A DNA stretch of 64,000 nucleotides, from assembly GCA_002989075.1 (NCBI GenBank), contig PSQN01000008.1, positions 310,001-374,000 of the forward strand, given 5' to 3'. The number at the start of each line of letters is the position of its first letter. Position 1 is the first letter of the stretch. A program made the position numbers and the translations under genes. Source of the DNA: Arthonia radiata (taxonomy: Eukaryota; Ascomycota; Arthoniomycetes; Arthoniales; Arthoniaceae). The notes below the pieces were generated by a model, which worked only from the letters and a program-made list of their open reading frames with translations, did not search any database and was not told the DNA's origin. Below are positions 51,501 through 64,000 of this stretch, in pieces.

Positions 51501-53392
51501 TCAGTGATGGAATAATCTTGTAGGCTGTTCCGCGAATGCGATGCCCAGCTTCTCGGCGGTATCGAAGACAGCTTGATCGTTCTGGCTTCCCGTAGGCGCC
51601 GCAACATACTTAGCACCTGACCGGCCTGCTCTGAAGACATTGTCGATGAAAGGAAACTGTTGTGATGTTAGCCGGCTGGCATGTCAAAACAGAGCTTAGT
51701 GGGGTACTCACGAATGCGTCACTACTGACAGCGACTTCACTCAGCTTCTTCAACCAAGCTTCTCGCTCCTCGCTGGTGAAGACAGGCGGGACTTCATCAA
51801 AGTTGCGCTCGAAGTCCTCGCGCTCGGGCCCCGAAGCTGGCACTAGGCCACTGCACAGAACGTCAATGGCATTGCTCTTCTCGGGACGCTTGGTACCCTT
51901 TTTCCACTTCAAGCTGAGAGCGCGCTCATGGAATCGCATCCACCAATTATCGGCTTTGTCACCAGCTAGTCGGGTGCAATGGATTCTACTCTGTTGGCCT
52001 GCACCAAGGCCAATGACCTGGCCGTTCAAGGCGTAGCAGACCGAGTTGGATTGAGTGAACTTCAGTGCAATAGTCGCAACTGTGAGATCTCGCAGCGCAG
52101 ACTCGGGCAGCGGACCCTTCTCCTTCTGAGTGAGTACTGTATTGAAGGTCTCTTTGGGAGATATTACTGCGTCATTACGATGCTGACTCAAATTGACACC
52201 ATACACGGTACGCGTTTCTTGTAGTGTTGGCTCGTAGTTAGGGTCCATCTGTAAGACCAAGTACTTTCCTCCCTTCTTCTTGCTCAAAATCTCTAGTGCC
52301 TCAGGCTGATAGCTCCGCGCCACAACACCATCAGAGACTTCTCGAGAGATGATTTTCGCAGTGGGCACATCGACTTCGTCCGACAGAGCAATCACATCGC
52401 CGAAACTGGACATTCTGTCCGCACCACGGGCACGTGCGTATGCTTGCGCAAGACCAGACTTCTCCAGTCCTTCGATATCATCGACCATGTACACTTTCCT
52501 CTCGACATCACTCAATGGCACGCCGATCGCCGCGCCGGCAGGAGACACATGCTTGAAGCTAGCAGCTGCTGGGTAATCGAGTGACTTTCGTAGCTCTTTT
52601 ACTAAGGGCCAAGCGTTCAAGACATCTAACAAATTCACGAAACCAGGCGCACCCGCAAGGACTTTGAATGGCAGAGGCTGCTCCGTGGTGTACGCGAAAG
52701 CTGGCTTTTGGTGCGGGTTCGTGCCATATCGAAGGCTTACATACTGGCGCCCTTCGCCAGCATACTTTTTTCTAAAGTAGTCAGAGATGGCGCGGTCATA
52801 ATCCGCTGTCTGTTGAAACGCCTTCAGTGCGAACGCATTGCGCGTATCTTGGGAGATCTCGCCCTTGTTCAGCTCATTCAGAAAGGTTGGGTAGTCGTTG
52901 GGGTCACTGAGAATCGTCACGCGCTTGTGATTCTTCGCTGCAGCTCTAAGCAAGGTCACGCCGCCAATGTCAATCTCCTCGACAGCTTCCTCGAGGGTCA
53001 CGCCAATCTTTGCTACAGTCTCTCTGAAGGGGTAAAGGTTGCATATCACGTAGTCAATGTTGCTCATGTCCTGCTTTTGCAGGTCTTCTTGGTCGCTTGA
53101 TGTCTCTCTAGCGAGGATACCACCATGAACGGCAGGGTGCAGCGTCTTGACACGTCCACCCAGCATCTCTGGGGATTTGGTGATAGCAGACACATCTTCG
53201 ACCGGAAAATTGGCTTCGCGGATGATCTTCGCTGTACCGCCAGACGCTAAGATTCGGGTCTTTTGATCAACGAGACCTTTGACGAGGTCTAAAAGACCAG
53301 TCTTGTCGTAGACGGAGAGGATGGCTAAGGTTCATTGTCAACCAGGATTTGATCCTATCCAACAATGTCCAAAACGCACCTGTCTTAGGCAT
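51501..53392 (-). CDS. ADE17: Bifunctional AICAR transformylase / IMP cyclohydrolase (ATIC)
   Basis: Last two steps of de novo purine synthesis: AICAR to FAICAR using 10-formyl-THF, then closure to IMP. Three exons: 53392-53380 (13 bases, MPKT plus one base), 53324-51712 and 51656-51501; 593 residues, the usual length. N-terminal cyclohydrolase (about 1-200): [48 protein letters not shown] and [12 protein letters not shown]-terminal transformylase: [24 protein letters not shown] with the catalytic Lys-His, [30 protein letters not shown] and [15 protein letters not shown]. The last exon gives [20 protein letters not shown] and ends PTRLFHH, as in orthologues. Yeast has two copies (ADE16/ADE17); the symbol is by function. 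Confidence 0.96.
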
Positions 53393-54751
53393 CTTTTCAA
53401 TGCGGGCGACTGGAAGGTGGCACGGATCTACTAAGCTTTCCTAATGAGCCTCCTCATTGGAATAATTGCACTTGAATATCTATGGCGTTGCTGCACTCAA
53501 AATCAACGGGCGTTGCTCGTGCTGTACAGAATTTATCTGACATGTGATTGCTTCCATTACGTAATCATTGGGTAAACTAAAGCAGCGTCGCAAATTCTCC
53601 TCGTTTGTCTTTCCTCATGAACAACGCAAATTAACACGAGCTCAAAAGCATTTCCGAGTTAGAGGGTCTTGCCCGATGAGAACGGAAATCGTCAGCTTGG
53701 TGAAGAGTAATTCACAGTGAATTCTGGGTGCGTCGTCGTCCTTACTCAATGGATGGTGATGCAGTAATTTGCCGTACATGTTTCAGGCATCCATTTTGAT
53801 CTTGTTCAGAAACACGTATCATGGAGAATACTGCCATCCTCCTGCACCATCGAGGTGAGACTTATTAGTCGGATGCAATGGTCAATGGTCGTGGACGAAC
53901 AGGCAGTAGGATCACGGGCCTCAACGCCTTTTTAGGTGCATATCAGCGATCGAACAAGATTCACAGCAGCTTCTATGGTCTCTCAATCTCTTGTGGCAAT
54001 TTCATCCATGCAGTGGCGGCAGTATTAAGGAATTGGGGCATGCTGTTGGAGACTCCATATCAGATGTTCTTTCTGTCCAGCTAGTCAATCTCCCTGGTCC
54101 CTAAAACCAAGACGCGGACTGACATGCATCGTTCCGACCTTGGCGTATGCACGTGAATCGATATTGGTCAATGGGAATCACTCGAAGATTGCAAGTAGCG
54201 ACTTTCGACTTCGCACGCACCCAACTTTAGTATCTCACGTCTCTCATAGAGCTGAAAGGTGTCTAACCATGAAACCGTTCACTCTCGATTCACACATTAT
54301 TGCACCACCGATTTGATCGCATAGAGTTGGAGGTATCTGCCTTAGTTACCCACATTGAAATCATACATCTCACTGACGTGCTTTGGAACCCTTTGCTGGG
54401 CGGATAATGCTGAGTTGATCCCATGTGCCCGTCCATCACTCTTCTGTCTTGGCACGCTTGTACTTGCGGATAGACACTACTCTAAAATAAGAAGGTCGTG
54501 ACCTTTCTGACCCTTTGCAAAAGTTGCCGCTTCCATACTCCGCCAGCAGCTGTACCATCCCTTCAATACACTCTTTTCCAATCGCCAAGGCCGCAACACG
54601 CCGGCGGAAGACCTGATTAGACGGTTAGCTTCCTTTTCTCAACGGCGCCATTTGCTCTCTACGTTACTTCCGCACGTTCCCTCCCAGTACGACGTGCAGC
54701 ATAGGCAATCAGGACTCGTACTTTTCATGAGGTGGAGGAAGCGTCGTCAGG
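53393..54751. other. Divergent promoter region, ATIC / clathrin heavy chain
   Basis: A 1.36 kb spacer between head-to-head genes. One frame at 53878-54084 (68 codons) has no family features. No promoter element was assigned. Confidence 0.5.
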
Positions 54752-57700
54752 ATGTCGGGCCCTCTACCCATTCGCTTCACCGAGTTGCTGCAGCTCACGC
54801 AGCATGATATCGCGCCATCTTCAATAGGTTTCAACACCTGCACCCTTGAATCAGACAATTACATCTGCGTGCGGCAGAAGGTCGACGACAACGCTTCCCC
54901 TGAAGTGATCATCATTGAACTCAAGAATGGCAACAATGTCATTCGAAGACCCATCAAGGCCGACAGTGCCATCATGCACTACAACAAGCTCGTCATTGCG
55001 CTCAAGGCTCAACAGCGTACGCTTCAGATCTTCGACCTGGCAAACAAACAGAAGCTCAAGTCAACGACGATGAGCGAAGACGTAGTGTTCTGGAAGTTCT
55101 TCAACGAGAATACACTGGGCCTGGTCACAGAGACCAGTGTATACCACTGGGACATCTTTGACCCAAATCAAGCTCAGCCGCAGAAAGTTTTCGAGCGTCA
55201 CGCGAATCTTGCGGTAAGGCAGTTCTGGCGCGTTAACTATTCGCAGAAGACTGACGCGACCTTATAGAATTGCCAAATCATCAACTACCGCGTTAATGAC
55301 GACGAGAGTTGGATGGTTGTTGTTGGCATCTCGCAACAGCAGGGGCGCGTTGTTGGCAACATGCAGCTCTACTCAAAAGCTCGCGGCATTAGCCAGGCAA
55401 TAGAAGGACATGCGGCATCTTTTGCGACAATCAGACTAGAGGGCGCGCCTGCGGATTCAAAGTTGTTCACATTCGCCGTGCGAAATGCGACCGGAGCGAA
55501 GCTTCATGTCGTGGAGATCGATCACAACGCCAATAACCCGACGTTCGCAAAGAAGGCCGTCGACCTTTACTTCCCGCCTGAGGCGACAAACGACTTTCCA
55601 GTTGCACTTCAAGTCTCTCAGCGATACAACGTCGCATATGTTGTCACCAAGTATGGCTTTATTCACTTGTACGATCTCGAGACAGGCACGTGCATCTTCA
55701 TGAACCGCATCTCGAGCGAGACGATCTTCGTCACGACGGCAGACTCCGAGTCTGCGGGCATGGTGGGCATCAACCGCAAAGGCCAAGTGCTTTCCGTGGC
55801 CGTTGATGACGACAACGTAATTCCATACTTGTTATCCAACCCAGCCAACGGCGAACTCGCCTACAAGCTTGCGTCAAGAGCAGGTTTGCCAGGTGCAGAC
55901 GGCCTGTACCAGCAGCAATTCGACAACCTTTGGACGAACAGTCAATACAGCGAGGCGGCTAAGATCGCAGCCAACTCACCACGCGGCTTTTTGCGAACGC
56001 AAGAGACAATCGAGAGACTCAAGAATGTCCCACAACAGCAGGGACAGATGTCTGTCATCCTACAGTACTTCAGCGTACTGCTCGACAAGGGTGCGCTGAA
56101 CAAATTCGAGACCTTGGAACTGGCCAAGCCTGTGCTGGCACAAAATCGAAAGCATTTGCTTGAAAAGTGGTTCAATGAGAACAAACTTGACTGCTCAGAA
56201 CAGCTTGGCGACGCCGTCCGCACGCACGATATCAATCTTGCTCTCCAGATCTACCTGAAAGCGAATGTTCCACAAAAGGTCATCTCCGCGTTCGCAGAGA
56301 CTGGCCAGTTCGATCGTATCCAACCATATGCTCAACAAGCTGGATACAGCCCTGACTATAATGCTCTCTTCCAGCATATCGTTCGCATAAGCCCTGAAAA
56401 AGGTGCTGAGTTCGCCTCTAGCCTCGCCAAAGATCCCAACGGTCCTCTTCTTGATATTGAGCGGGCTTTCAACATCTTCTCCTCTCAAGCAATGTATCAG
56501 CAGGCGACATCCTTCCTTCTGGATGTCCTTGGTGATGACAACCCCGCTTATGCACACCTTCAAACACGGTTGCTTGAGATGAACCTACAGCACGCCCCAC
56601 AGGTTGCAGACGCAATTCTTGGCAACGAGATGTTCCACCATTTCGACAAAGCCCGCATCGCACAGTTGTGCGAGCAGGCTGGACTCGCGACACGAGCGCT
56701 TGAGTTGTCTGATGACCCAGCTACCATCAAGCGCGTGGTCGTCCAAACCGACAAGTTCTCAGAAGAGTGGCTCCTCAACTATTTCGCCAAACTGTCAGTT
56801 GAGCAGTCACTTGATTGCCTGAATGAAATGCTCCGCGTCAACATCCGTCAAAATCTGCAGAGCGTCATCCGCATTGCTCAGAAGTACTCAGACCTGCTAG
56901 GGCCTACCAACATCATCGATCTACTGGAGAAATACCGCACAGCAGAGGGTCTCTATTACTACTTGGGTGGTATTGTGAACGTCAGCGAAGACAAAGACGT
57001 GCATTTCAAGTACATTCAGGCCGCTACGACTATGGGGCAATTTAATGAAGTCGAGCGAATCTGCCGTGAGAGGTAAGTCCCAAAGCATCCACACATTTCA
57101 CATTTCACTCTCAAAACATGCTGTCGATGGCCGTTCCGCTGCCGCGGTCCTAAAGGGGCGGGTTCCCAACCAGTCACAGTCATTGTTTTTGCTGTACAGA
57201 AATCCCTGAGCTGACACTTTATGCTCAGTAACTTTTACGATCCTGAAAAGGTCAAGAATTACTTGAAGGAGGCACGTCTGACGGAGCAACTGCCCCTTAT
57301 CATTGTCTGCGATCGTTTCAACTTCATCCATGATCTTGTGCTCTTCCTCTACCAGAGCCAGCAGTTCAAGTCCATCGAGGTCTACGTTCAGCGGGTGAAC
57401 CCGTCTCGTACTCCCGCGGTAGTTGGCGGCCTATTGGACGTCGATTGCGAAGAGAAAATCATCAAGGAGTTGCTTGCATCAGTCAGCCCGGAAGCCATTC
57501 CCATCGAGGAGCTGGTCTCTGAGGTTGAGAGCCGTAACCGTCTCAAGTTGTTGCTTCCCTTCCTCGAGTCAACGCTTGCTTCAGGCAACCAACAGCAAGC
57601 TGTCTACAATGCGCTCGCTAAGATCTACATTGACAGCAACAACAACCCTGAGAAATTTTTGAAGGATAACGATCTCTACGACTCGCTGACCGTTGGAAAG

Positions 57701-60169
57701 TATTGCGAGAAGCGAGATCCAAACCTCGCTTGCATTGCATACACAAAGGGACAGAATGACCTCGAGCTCATCAGCGTCACTAATGAGAACAGCATGTTCC
57801 GCCAGCAGGCGCGATACCTGCTCGATCGTGCTGATGCTGAGATTTGGTCATATGTTTTGAACCCGGACAACGTTCATCGTCGATCTCTGGTCGACCAAGT
57901 CATTGCCACAGCAGTGCCAGAGTCACAGGAGCCCGAGAAGGTATCCATTGCGGTCAAAGCCTTCATGGACAACGACTTGCCGGCTGAGCTGATTGAACTG
58001 CTCGAAAAGATCATCCTTGAACCAACGACATTCAGTGACAACACCATTCTCCAGAATCTGCTCATGATCACAGCGATCAAGACAGACAAGGGCAAAGTCA
58101 TGGACTACATACAGCAGCTGTCTGCATACACTCCCGATGAGATGGCCGAAAATTGTATTGAAGCTGGCATGGGCGAAGAAGCCTTTGAAATATACAAAAA
58201 GCAGGAGAATCATGCTGCGGCTACAGACGTACTTGTCAACCAAGTTGTCAGCATTGACCGCGCCCAAGATTACGCTGAGCGCGTTGACACTCCTGAGGTC
58301 TGGAGCAAGGTTGGTAAGGCGCAATTGGACGGCCTGCGAGTTCCGGATGCGATTGGGTCCTATATTCGAGCTGGCGACCCAAGCAACTACGCTGAGGTCG
58401 TTGAGATTGCAACGCATGCTGGCAAGGATGATGACCTGATCAAGTACCTGAAGATGGCACGTAAGACATTACGCGAGCCTCCGATCGACACCGGTCTTGC
58501 TTTCGCTTATGCCAGGACGAACCAGCTCAGCGAGCTTGAGTCGTTCCTGCAAGGCACGAATGTGGCAGATGTCGAAGCCTCTGGTGATAAGGCTTACGAA
58601 GAGGGCTACCACGAGGCCGCAAAGATCTTTTTCACCAGCATATCCAACTGGGCCAAGCTCGCGACTACCTTGGTTCATCTCGAAGATTACCAGGCTGCTG
58701 TAGAGTCCGCGAGGAAAGCCAACAGCAGCAAGGTATGGAGACAGGTGAATGAGGCATGCGTTGCGAAGAAGGAATTCCGCCTGGCACAGATCTGTGGTCT
58801 CAATCTGATCGTTCACGCCGAGGAGCTTCAAGACCTTGTCAAGCAGTACGAGTGGAACGGCTACTTCGACGAGCTTATTGCGTTGCTGGAGGCAGGCCTG
58901 GGCCTTGAGCGCGCGCACATGGGTATGTTCACAGAGCTGGGTCTGGCACTGTCAAGGCACCACCCAGAGCGTGTTATGGAGCACTTGAGGCTCTTCTGGT
59001 CTCGCATCAACATTCCAAAGATGATCAAGGGTTGCGAAGATGCTCATCTTTGGCCAGAGCTGGTCTTCCTTTAGTAAGTCATACTTCCCTTCTCTTTGAA
59101 ACCATCCCTCCCCTCTCCTTGTCATGAGCTGACATACTTCAGTCAACACTACGAAGAACCTGACAACGCTGCGCTTGCCATGATGGAGCGTGCTGCCGCT
59201 GCGTGGGAGCATCACTCGTTCAAGGATATAATTGTGAAGGTTGCCAACCTTGAGATCTATTACCGCGCCCTCAACTTTTATTTGCAGGAACAGCCGACCC
59301 TTCTCACCGACTTGCTACAAGTCTTGACAGCTCGCGTCGACACGAATCGTGTCGTTCGCATGTTTGAGAAGTCAGACAACATCCCACTAATCAAGCCATT
59401 CTTGCTTAATGTTCAAGGTCAGAACAAGCGAGCAGTCAACAAAGCCATTCATGACATCTTGATTGAGGAAGAGGATTACAAGACGCTGCGCGACTCGGTG
59501 GAGAACTACGACAACTACGACCCAATGGAGCTGGCCCAGCGCTTGGAGAAGCACGAGCTTGTGTTCTTCCGCCAAATCGCCGCCACAGTCTACCGCAAGA
59601 ACAAGCGATGGGAGAAGTCGATTGCTTTGTCAAAGCAGGACAAGCTGTACAAGGACGCGATCGAGACGGCCGCCATTTCAAGAAAACCAGAAGTGGTCGA
59701 GGATCTGTTGCGCTACGTGAGTGCAAATCAAGTTTCCCAATTCGAGCGTATACTGACACTGATTAGTTCGTCGACATTGGTGCGCGTGAGTGCTACGTCG
59801 GTATGCTGTATGCCTGCTACGACCTGATTCCGCTGCACGTGGTGATGGAGATGTCGTGGCGATACGGCCTCAACGATTACACGATGGTATGTCCATTCTC
59901 AGACCTGCTTCGTGGCCGAGACCTCGCTAACTACGTTTCTCCAGCCATTCATGATCAATTTCATGGGCCAGCAAGCCATGACCATTTCGGAGCTCAAGAA
60001 GGACAACGACGAGCGCAAGGCGCGGGAAGCATCACAGCAAAAGAAGGAAGAGGAGACGCCTATTCTCGGCTCGCGATTGATGCTGACACAAGGTCCCGGT
60101 GGTCAAGCTTCGCCGTATGGGCAAGCGAACGGCATCGCACCACAGCCTACCGGATACTCCGGTTTCTAG
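54752..60169 (+). CDS. CHC1: Clathrin heavy chain
   Basis: Structural leg of the clathrin triskelion for endocytosis and Golgi-endosome traffic. Six exons: 54752-55213, 55268-57072, 57229-59073, 59143-59716, 59767-59886 and 59945-60169; 1676 residues, the usual length. The N-terminal beta-propeller starts PIRFTELLQLTQHDIAPSSI, with VVFWKFFNENTLGLVTETSV and the linker ANGELAYKLASRAGLPGAD. The leg holds the CHC repeats (LYYYLGGIVNVSEDKDVHFK; CRESNFYDPEKVKNYLKEA across the second join; ELVFLYQHYEEPDNAALAMM across the third). The proximal and trimerisation region includes REQ-free FVDIGARECYVGMLYACYDL and RYGLNDYTMPFMINFMGQ across the last join. The C-terminus ends GPGGQASPYGQ ... GYSGF. Each join restores a known family segment. 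No defects seen. Confidence 0.97.
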
Positions 60170-61257
60170 TGCGGCCACTCCGGTTTGAGACCGTGCGATG
60201 TAGATGGGTCGACCGATGGGCGTTCTGGCGTGTCGAAACCTGTGCAGTCTGCTGGATGCATGCTCGTCCAGTACAGTCTTCCATCGAGATGGCCGATGAA
60301 GATAGGGGCAAGAAAAGGAGCATAGGAGTGTGTAATTTTAGCGAGGGTGGTGGTACCTTTCTTGGACGCACATTACCGTGTCGCGACGCACACGGACTTG
60401 TAATATGAAAGCATCATAAAGATTGGCGACTGTCGCAGCAGGCTCACATGCATCAAACACGTCAACCGGGTCTCACTCCGCTGCGCATGATAGGAAAAGA
60501 AGTCCTGATGTGTGCGTTATCTGCGAGGCTGCTCAACCCCGTTGACGCTATACCTCTACCGGCCTAATACTGAGCTTGTGCTCACCATGCCTTTTTCCAT
60601 GAATCTGGCTCCTACATAGGCTTCGTTATTCGCTGAATCGACATGAAGGGCATAGAACGAGGATAGCCGAGTGCCAAGGATGTACACTTGTCGGGACACG
60701 CAGAGAGCGAGCAAGGCAGAAGGGAGAAGCGAGGTAGGAATGGTGTGTGGTTGAGCGGGGCGGGGCAGAGCGGAGTGACGTATTGGCTCGAGCACCGAAC
60801 CTCTCTCGGCGCCGCTGCTCGAGCTAAGCTACTCCGAAACAACTCTTTTTGTCCTCTCACCAAAAGCTGAAAGGGCCGGCTACTCTTCTCATCAGCTCAA
60901 AAACTTCCGAGAACGCTTTTGCCCTCCTCTGTCTCTTCGCCCGTCGCCCCCAGCGAAGCAAGTTGCCAACCCACTTCAGGCTGCTTGCGTCCGAGCACCC
61001 GCTGTCTCCCACTCTATTCTTATCCACGTTTCACCTCCACCCGACCACCTCCACCTCTCCAAGCTCCATGTCGGAGCGCATGTACTCGTGGTGAATTCTT
61101 AGCTCCTGGGCAATTGACAGCTTGGATCCTTGCCTCTTCCACCCCCTTTCACATTCCTTTGTTCCCTGCTCTTGGCAACTCTCAACAACCTCGACTCCGG
61201 GACACGCCAGCTTGACCTGCTTGTCTCGCATCTTGCTAAAGCTCTCCACTCCTCAGC
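60170..61257. other. Intergenic region with likely pyruvate carboxylase leader
   Basis: About 1.09 kb. The last ~400 bases before 61258 are strongly pyrimidine-rich on + (C/T tracts around 60900-61210), as in highly expressed fungal genes. Short frames here are probably leader sequence and not genes. Confidence 0.55.
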
Positions 61258-64000
61258 ATGACCAGCTTGTGGGGCTCGGCCAATGGCTCGGCCGTCGACG
61301 ACCACGACGAGGATCATGGCCAACATCACGACGTCCACAAGCGATTGCGCGCCAACAGCTCAATCATGCAGCTCAAGAAGATCCTCGTCGCCAATCGAGG
61401 CGAGATCCCCATACGAATCTTCCGAACAGCCCACGAGCTTTCTCTACAAACCGTCGCGGTCTACAGCCACGAGGACCGACTGGGCATGCACCGCCAGAAG
61501 GCTGACGAGGCCTACGCAATCGGCAGGCGCGGTCAGTACCGGCCAGTCGAGGCTTACCTGGCCCAAGAGGAAATAGTGAAAATCGCTCTCGAGCACGGCG
61601 CAAACATGATTCACCCCGGATACGGCTTCTTGTCCGAGAATGCCGAGTTCGCGCAAAAGGTCGAGGACGCGGGCCTCATTGTAAGTATTTCGAGTCCATT
61701 CGTTTGCTCAGGTATACGCGCTGACTGTCTCTTAGTGGGTCGGACCGTCCCCAAAGACCATCAACGACCTTGGCGACAAAGTGTCTGCCCGCTATCTCGC
61801 GCAAAAGGCAAAGGTGCCTTGCGTCCCTGGCACTGAAGGCGCCGTTGCAAAGTTTGAGGACGTCAAAAAGTTTACAGACGAGTACGGCTTTCCAATAATC
61901 ATCAAAGCTGCTTTCGGTGGTGGGGGCCGTGGCATGAGGGTCGTGCGAGACCAAGAGAGCTTGAAAGATTCCTTTGAGCGTGCCACATCGGAAGCACTCA
62001 ACGCGTTCGGCAACGGTACGGTGTTCGTCGAGCGTTTCTTAGACAGGCCCAAACATATTGAGGTGCAGCTATTGGGTGATAACCACGGCAACGTGGTGCA
62101 TCTGTACGAGCGTGACTGCAGTGTCCAGCGACGGCACCAAAAGGTCGTTGAGCTTGCGCCCGCGAAAGACTTGCCCACCGAGACTCGCGATGCTATTCTG
62201 AATGATGCAGTCAAGCTCGCAAAGACTGCGCACTATAGGAACGCAGGCACTGCTGAGTTCCTGGTGGATCAGCAGAATCGCTACTATTTCATCGAAATCA
62301 ATCCTCGCATTCAAGTCGAGCATACAATCACCGAAGAGATCACGGGCATCGACATTGTTGCGGCACAAATACAGATCGCAGCAGGCGCTTCGCTTGAGCA
62401 GCTCGGTCTGACCCAAGACCGCATCTCGACCCGAGGCTTCGCATTCCAATGCCGTATCACCACAGAAGACCCAGCAGAGCAGTTCAAGCCTGACACTGGC
62501 AAGATCGAAGTCTATCGATCAGCTGGTGGTAATGGGGTGCGTCTTGACGGTGGCAATGGATTCGCAGGTTCAATCATCACGCCTCACTACGACTCAATGC
62601 TGGTAAAGTGTACCTGCAGAGGCTCGACGTACGAGATCGTGCGCAGGAAGATGCTTCGAGCATTGGTCGAGTTCAGAATTCGAGGTGTCAAGACGAACAT
62701 ACCATTCCTGTTGTCGCTCCTCTCTCACCCAGTCTTTGTGGAGAGTAAGTGCTGGACAACTTTCATCGATGATACTCCAGAGCTGTTCAAATTGCTCGGT
62801 AGCAAAAATAGAGCACAGAAGCTGTTGCAGTACCTTGGCGAGCTGTCAGTCAACGGGCCGCAAGTCGTTGGTCAGATCGGCGAGCCCAAGTTCAAGGGCG
62901 ATATCATCATGCCTGAAATCCATGACGCTGACGGCAAACTTGTTGACACAAAGAAACCCTGCGAGAAGGGCTGGCGAAACGTACTGCTCAAAGAGGGTCC
63001 CGAAGCCTGGGCTAAAGCTGTTCGCGAGAACAAGAGCTGCCTTTTGATGGACACGACTTGGCGTGACGCTCACCAGTCCCTCCTCGCCACCCGAATGCGC
63101 ACGATCGACATGCTCAACATTGCCAAAGAGACCACCTACGCCTACAGCAATGCGTTCGCGCTCGAGTGTTGGGGTGGTGCTACTTTCGACGTCGCTATGC
63201 GCTTCCTCAACGAAGACCCCTGGGAGCGCCTTCGCAAGATGCGGCGCCTAGTACCCAACATCCCTTTCCAGTGCCTCCTTCGCGGTGCCAATGGCATGGC
63301 CTACTCATCACTGCCAGACAATGCCATTGACCAGTTCTGTGAGCAAGCTGTGAAGTGCGGCATGGACATTTTCCGTGTCTTTGACGCGCTGAACGACCCC
63401 TCGCAGTTGGAGGTCGGTATCAAGGCAGTGAAGAAGGCTGGCGGCGTCGCAGAGGGTACGATATGCTATTCCGGTGATAGTAAGTCTACAGCCTCCTGCC
63501 CTCGGTGCTAATGCTCCATGTGACCGCTTTAGCGGCATGTTTTGACGGCGTGGCTTCAAAACACCCTGCTCTGAACCCTGTCTGAACCCTCGATGTTGCT
63601 GTACAGAAGGCCGTGTGCTAATTCTCTGGCTTTTAGTGCTCAACCCGCAAAAGAAATACAATCTATACTACTACATGGACCTCGTGGGAAAAATAGTCAA
63701 CATGGGTGCTCATACACTCGGCATCAAGGACATGGCCGGTGTTCTGAAGCCGAAAGCAGCGACTATGCTCGTTGGCGCCATCCGCAAGAAGTACCCTGAT
63801 CTTGTCATTCATGTGCACACGCACGACTCTGCTGGTGCTGGTGTCGCGGCTATGGTCGCCTGTGCCCAAGCGGGTGCCGATGCCGTCGATGCCGCCACTG
63901 ATAGCATGTCCGGGATGACCTCCCAACCCTCAGTCGGAGCCATCCTTGCCTCCCTCGAGGGTACAGACCACTATCCTGGTCTATCTATGCGCAATGTTCG
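61258..64000 (+). CDS. PYC: Pyruvate carboxylase (5' part, truncated by window edge)
   Basis: Biotin enzyme that carboxylates pyruvate to oxaloacetate, in fungi mostly cytosolic. Exons 61258-61680, 61736-63479 and 63637-64000 (open at the edge) give about 840 residues of an enzyme usually near 1190. The N-terminal extension [20 protein letters not shown] precedes the biotin carboxylase domain: [23 protein letters not shown]-grasp loop [46 protein letters not shown]. The carboxyltransferase domain begins near residue 590: [65 protein letters not shown] and [15 protein letters not shown] with metal-binding His. The allosteric and biotin-carrier domains lie beyond the window. Introns are 55 and 157 bases. 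Confidence 0.96.

Noticed and set aside
1-64000. Transposons, CRISPR arrays, proviral or bacterial insertions
   Set aside because: I saw no terminal repeats, transposase or integrase motifs, regular repeat-spacer arrays or intronless foreign blocks; gene structure is fungal throughout.

Overview
The window is nuclear DNA of a filamentous ascomycete (Pezizomycotina; a Dothideomycetes-type fungus is my guess from general feel, not something I could test). The reasons are dense protein-coding genes on both strands, many short introns (mostly 50-80 bases) with GT...AG ends, and single-copy housekeeping proteins whose closest remembered relatives are fungal. I found no rRNA, tRNA, CRISPR array, transposon or viral sequence. 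All exon joins given here were worked out by hand from reading frame, splice signals and family similarity.

Layout. 0.6-11.2 kb: RNA polymerase II subunit RPB11 (-), nitronate monooxygenase (+), a C2H2 zinc-finger protein (-), succinate dehydrogenase iron-sulphur subunit (+), an unrecognised single-pass membrane protein (+) and an aldo-keto reductase (-). 11.5-23 kb: proteasome adaptor ECM29, a Zn2Cys6 regulator, a UBA-UAS-UIM-UBX protein and ribosome-biogenesis factor RRS1, all on +. 24.4-34 kb: three regulators of small GTPases side by side, a DH-BAR-SH3 exchange factor (-), the Rab prenyltransferase beta subunit BET2 (-) and a RhoGAP (+). 34.5-44.6 kb: a small Ser/Gly/Tyr-rich gene with an in-frame TGA, mitoribosomal mS29 (+), chaperonin CCT2 (-) and the unfolded-protein sensor IRE1 (+, no intron). 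45.6-51.2 kb: a run of small unrecognised genes, including a tandem pair of paralogues and two tiny three-exon genes. 51.5-64 kb: the bifunctional purine enzyme ATIC (-), clathrin heavy chain (+) and the first two thirds of pyruvate carboxylase (+), which runs off the right edge.

Most of the named genes are core cell machinery (transcription, translation, protein folding and turnover, trafficking, central metabolism) and do not form a pathway cluster. The most unusual content is a family of single-pass membrane proteins that I do not recognise. It has three copies in the window (8985-10074, 45669-46545, 47023-47679). In the third copy the family similarity continues in frame for 46 codons after a TGA. 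A second gene (34550-34918) also carries an in-frame TGA in an otherwise intact reading frame, so decay and UGA readthrough both deserve testing. Other points of interest are a 51-base intron of the exchange factor that is itself open in frame, a 13-base first coding exon in ATIC, a 28-base exon in one paralogue, and frequent AAG 3' splice sites.
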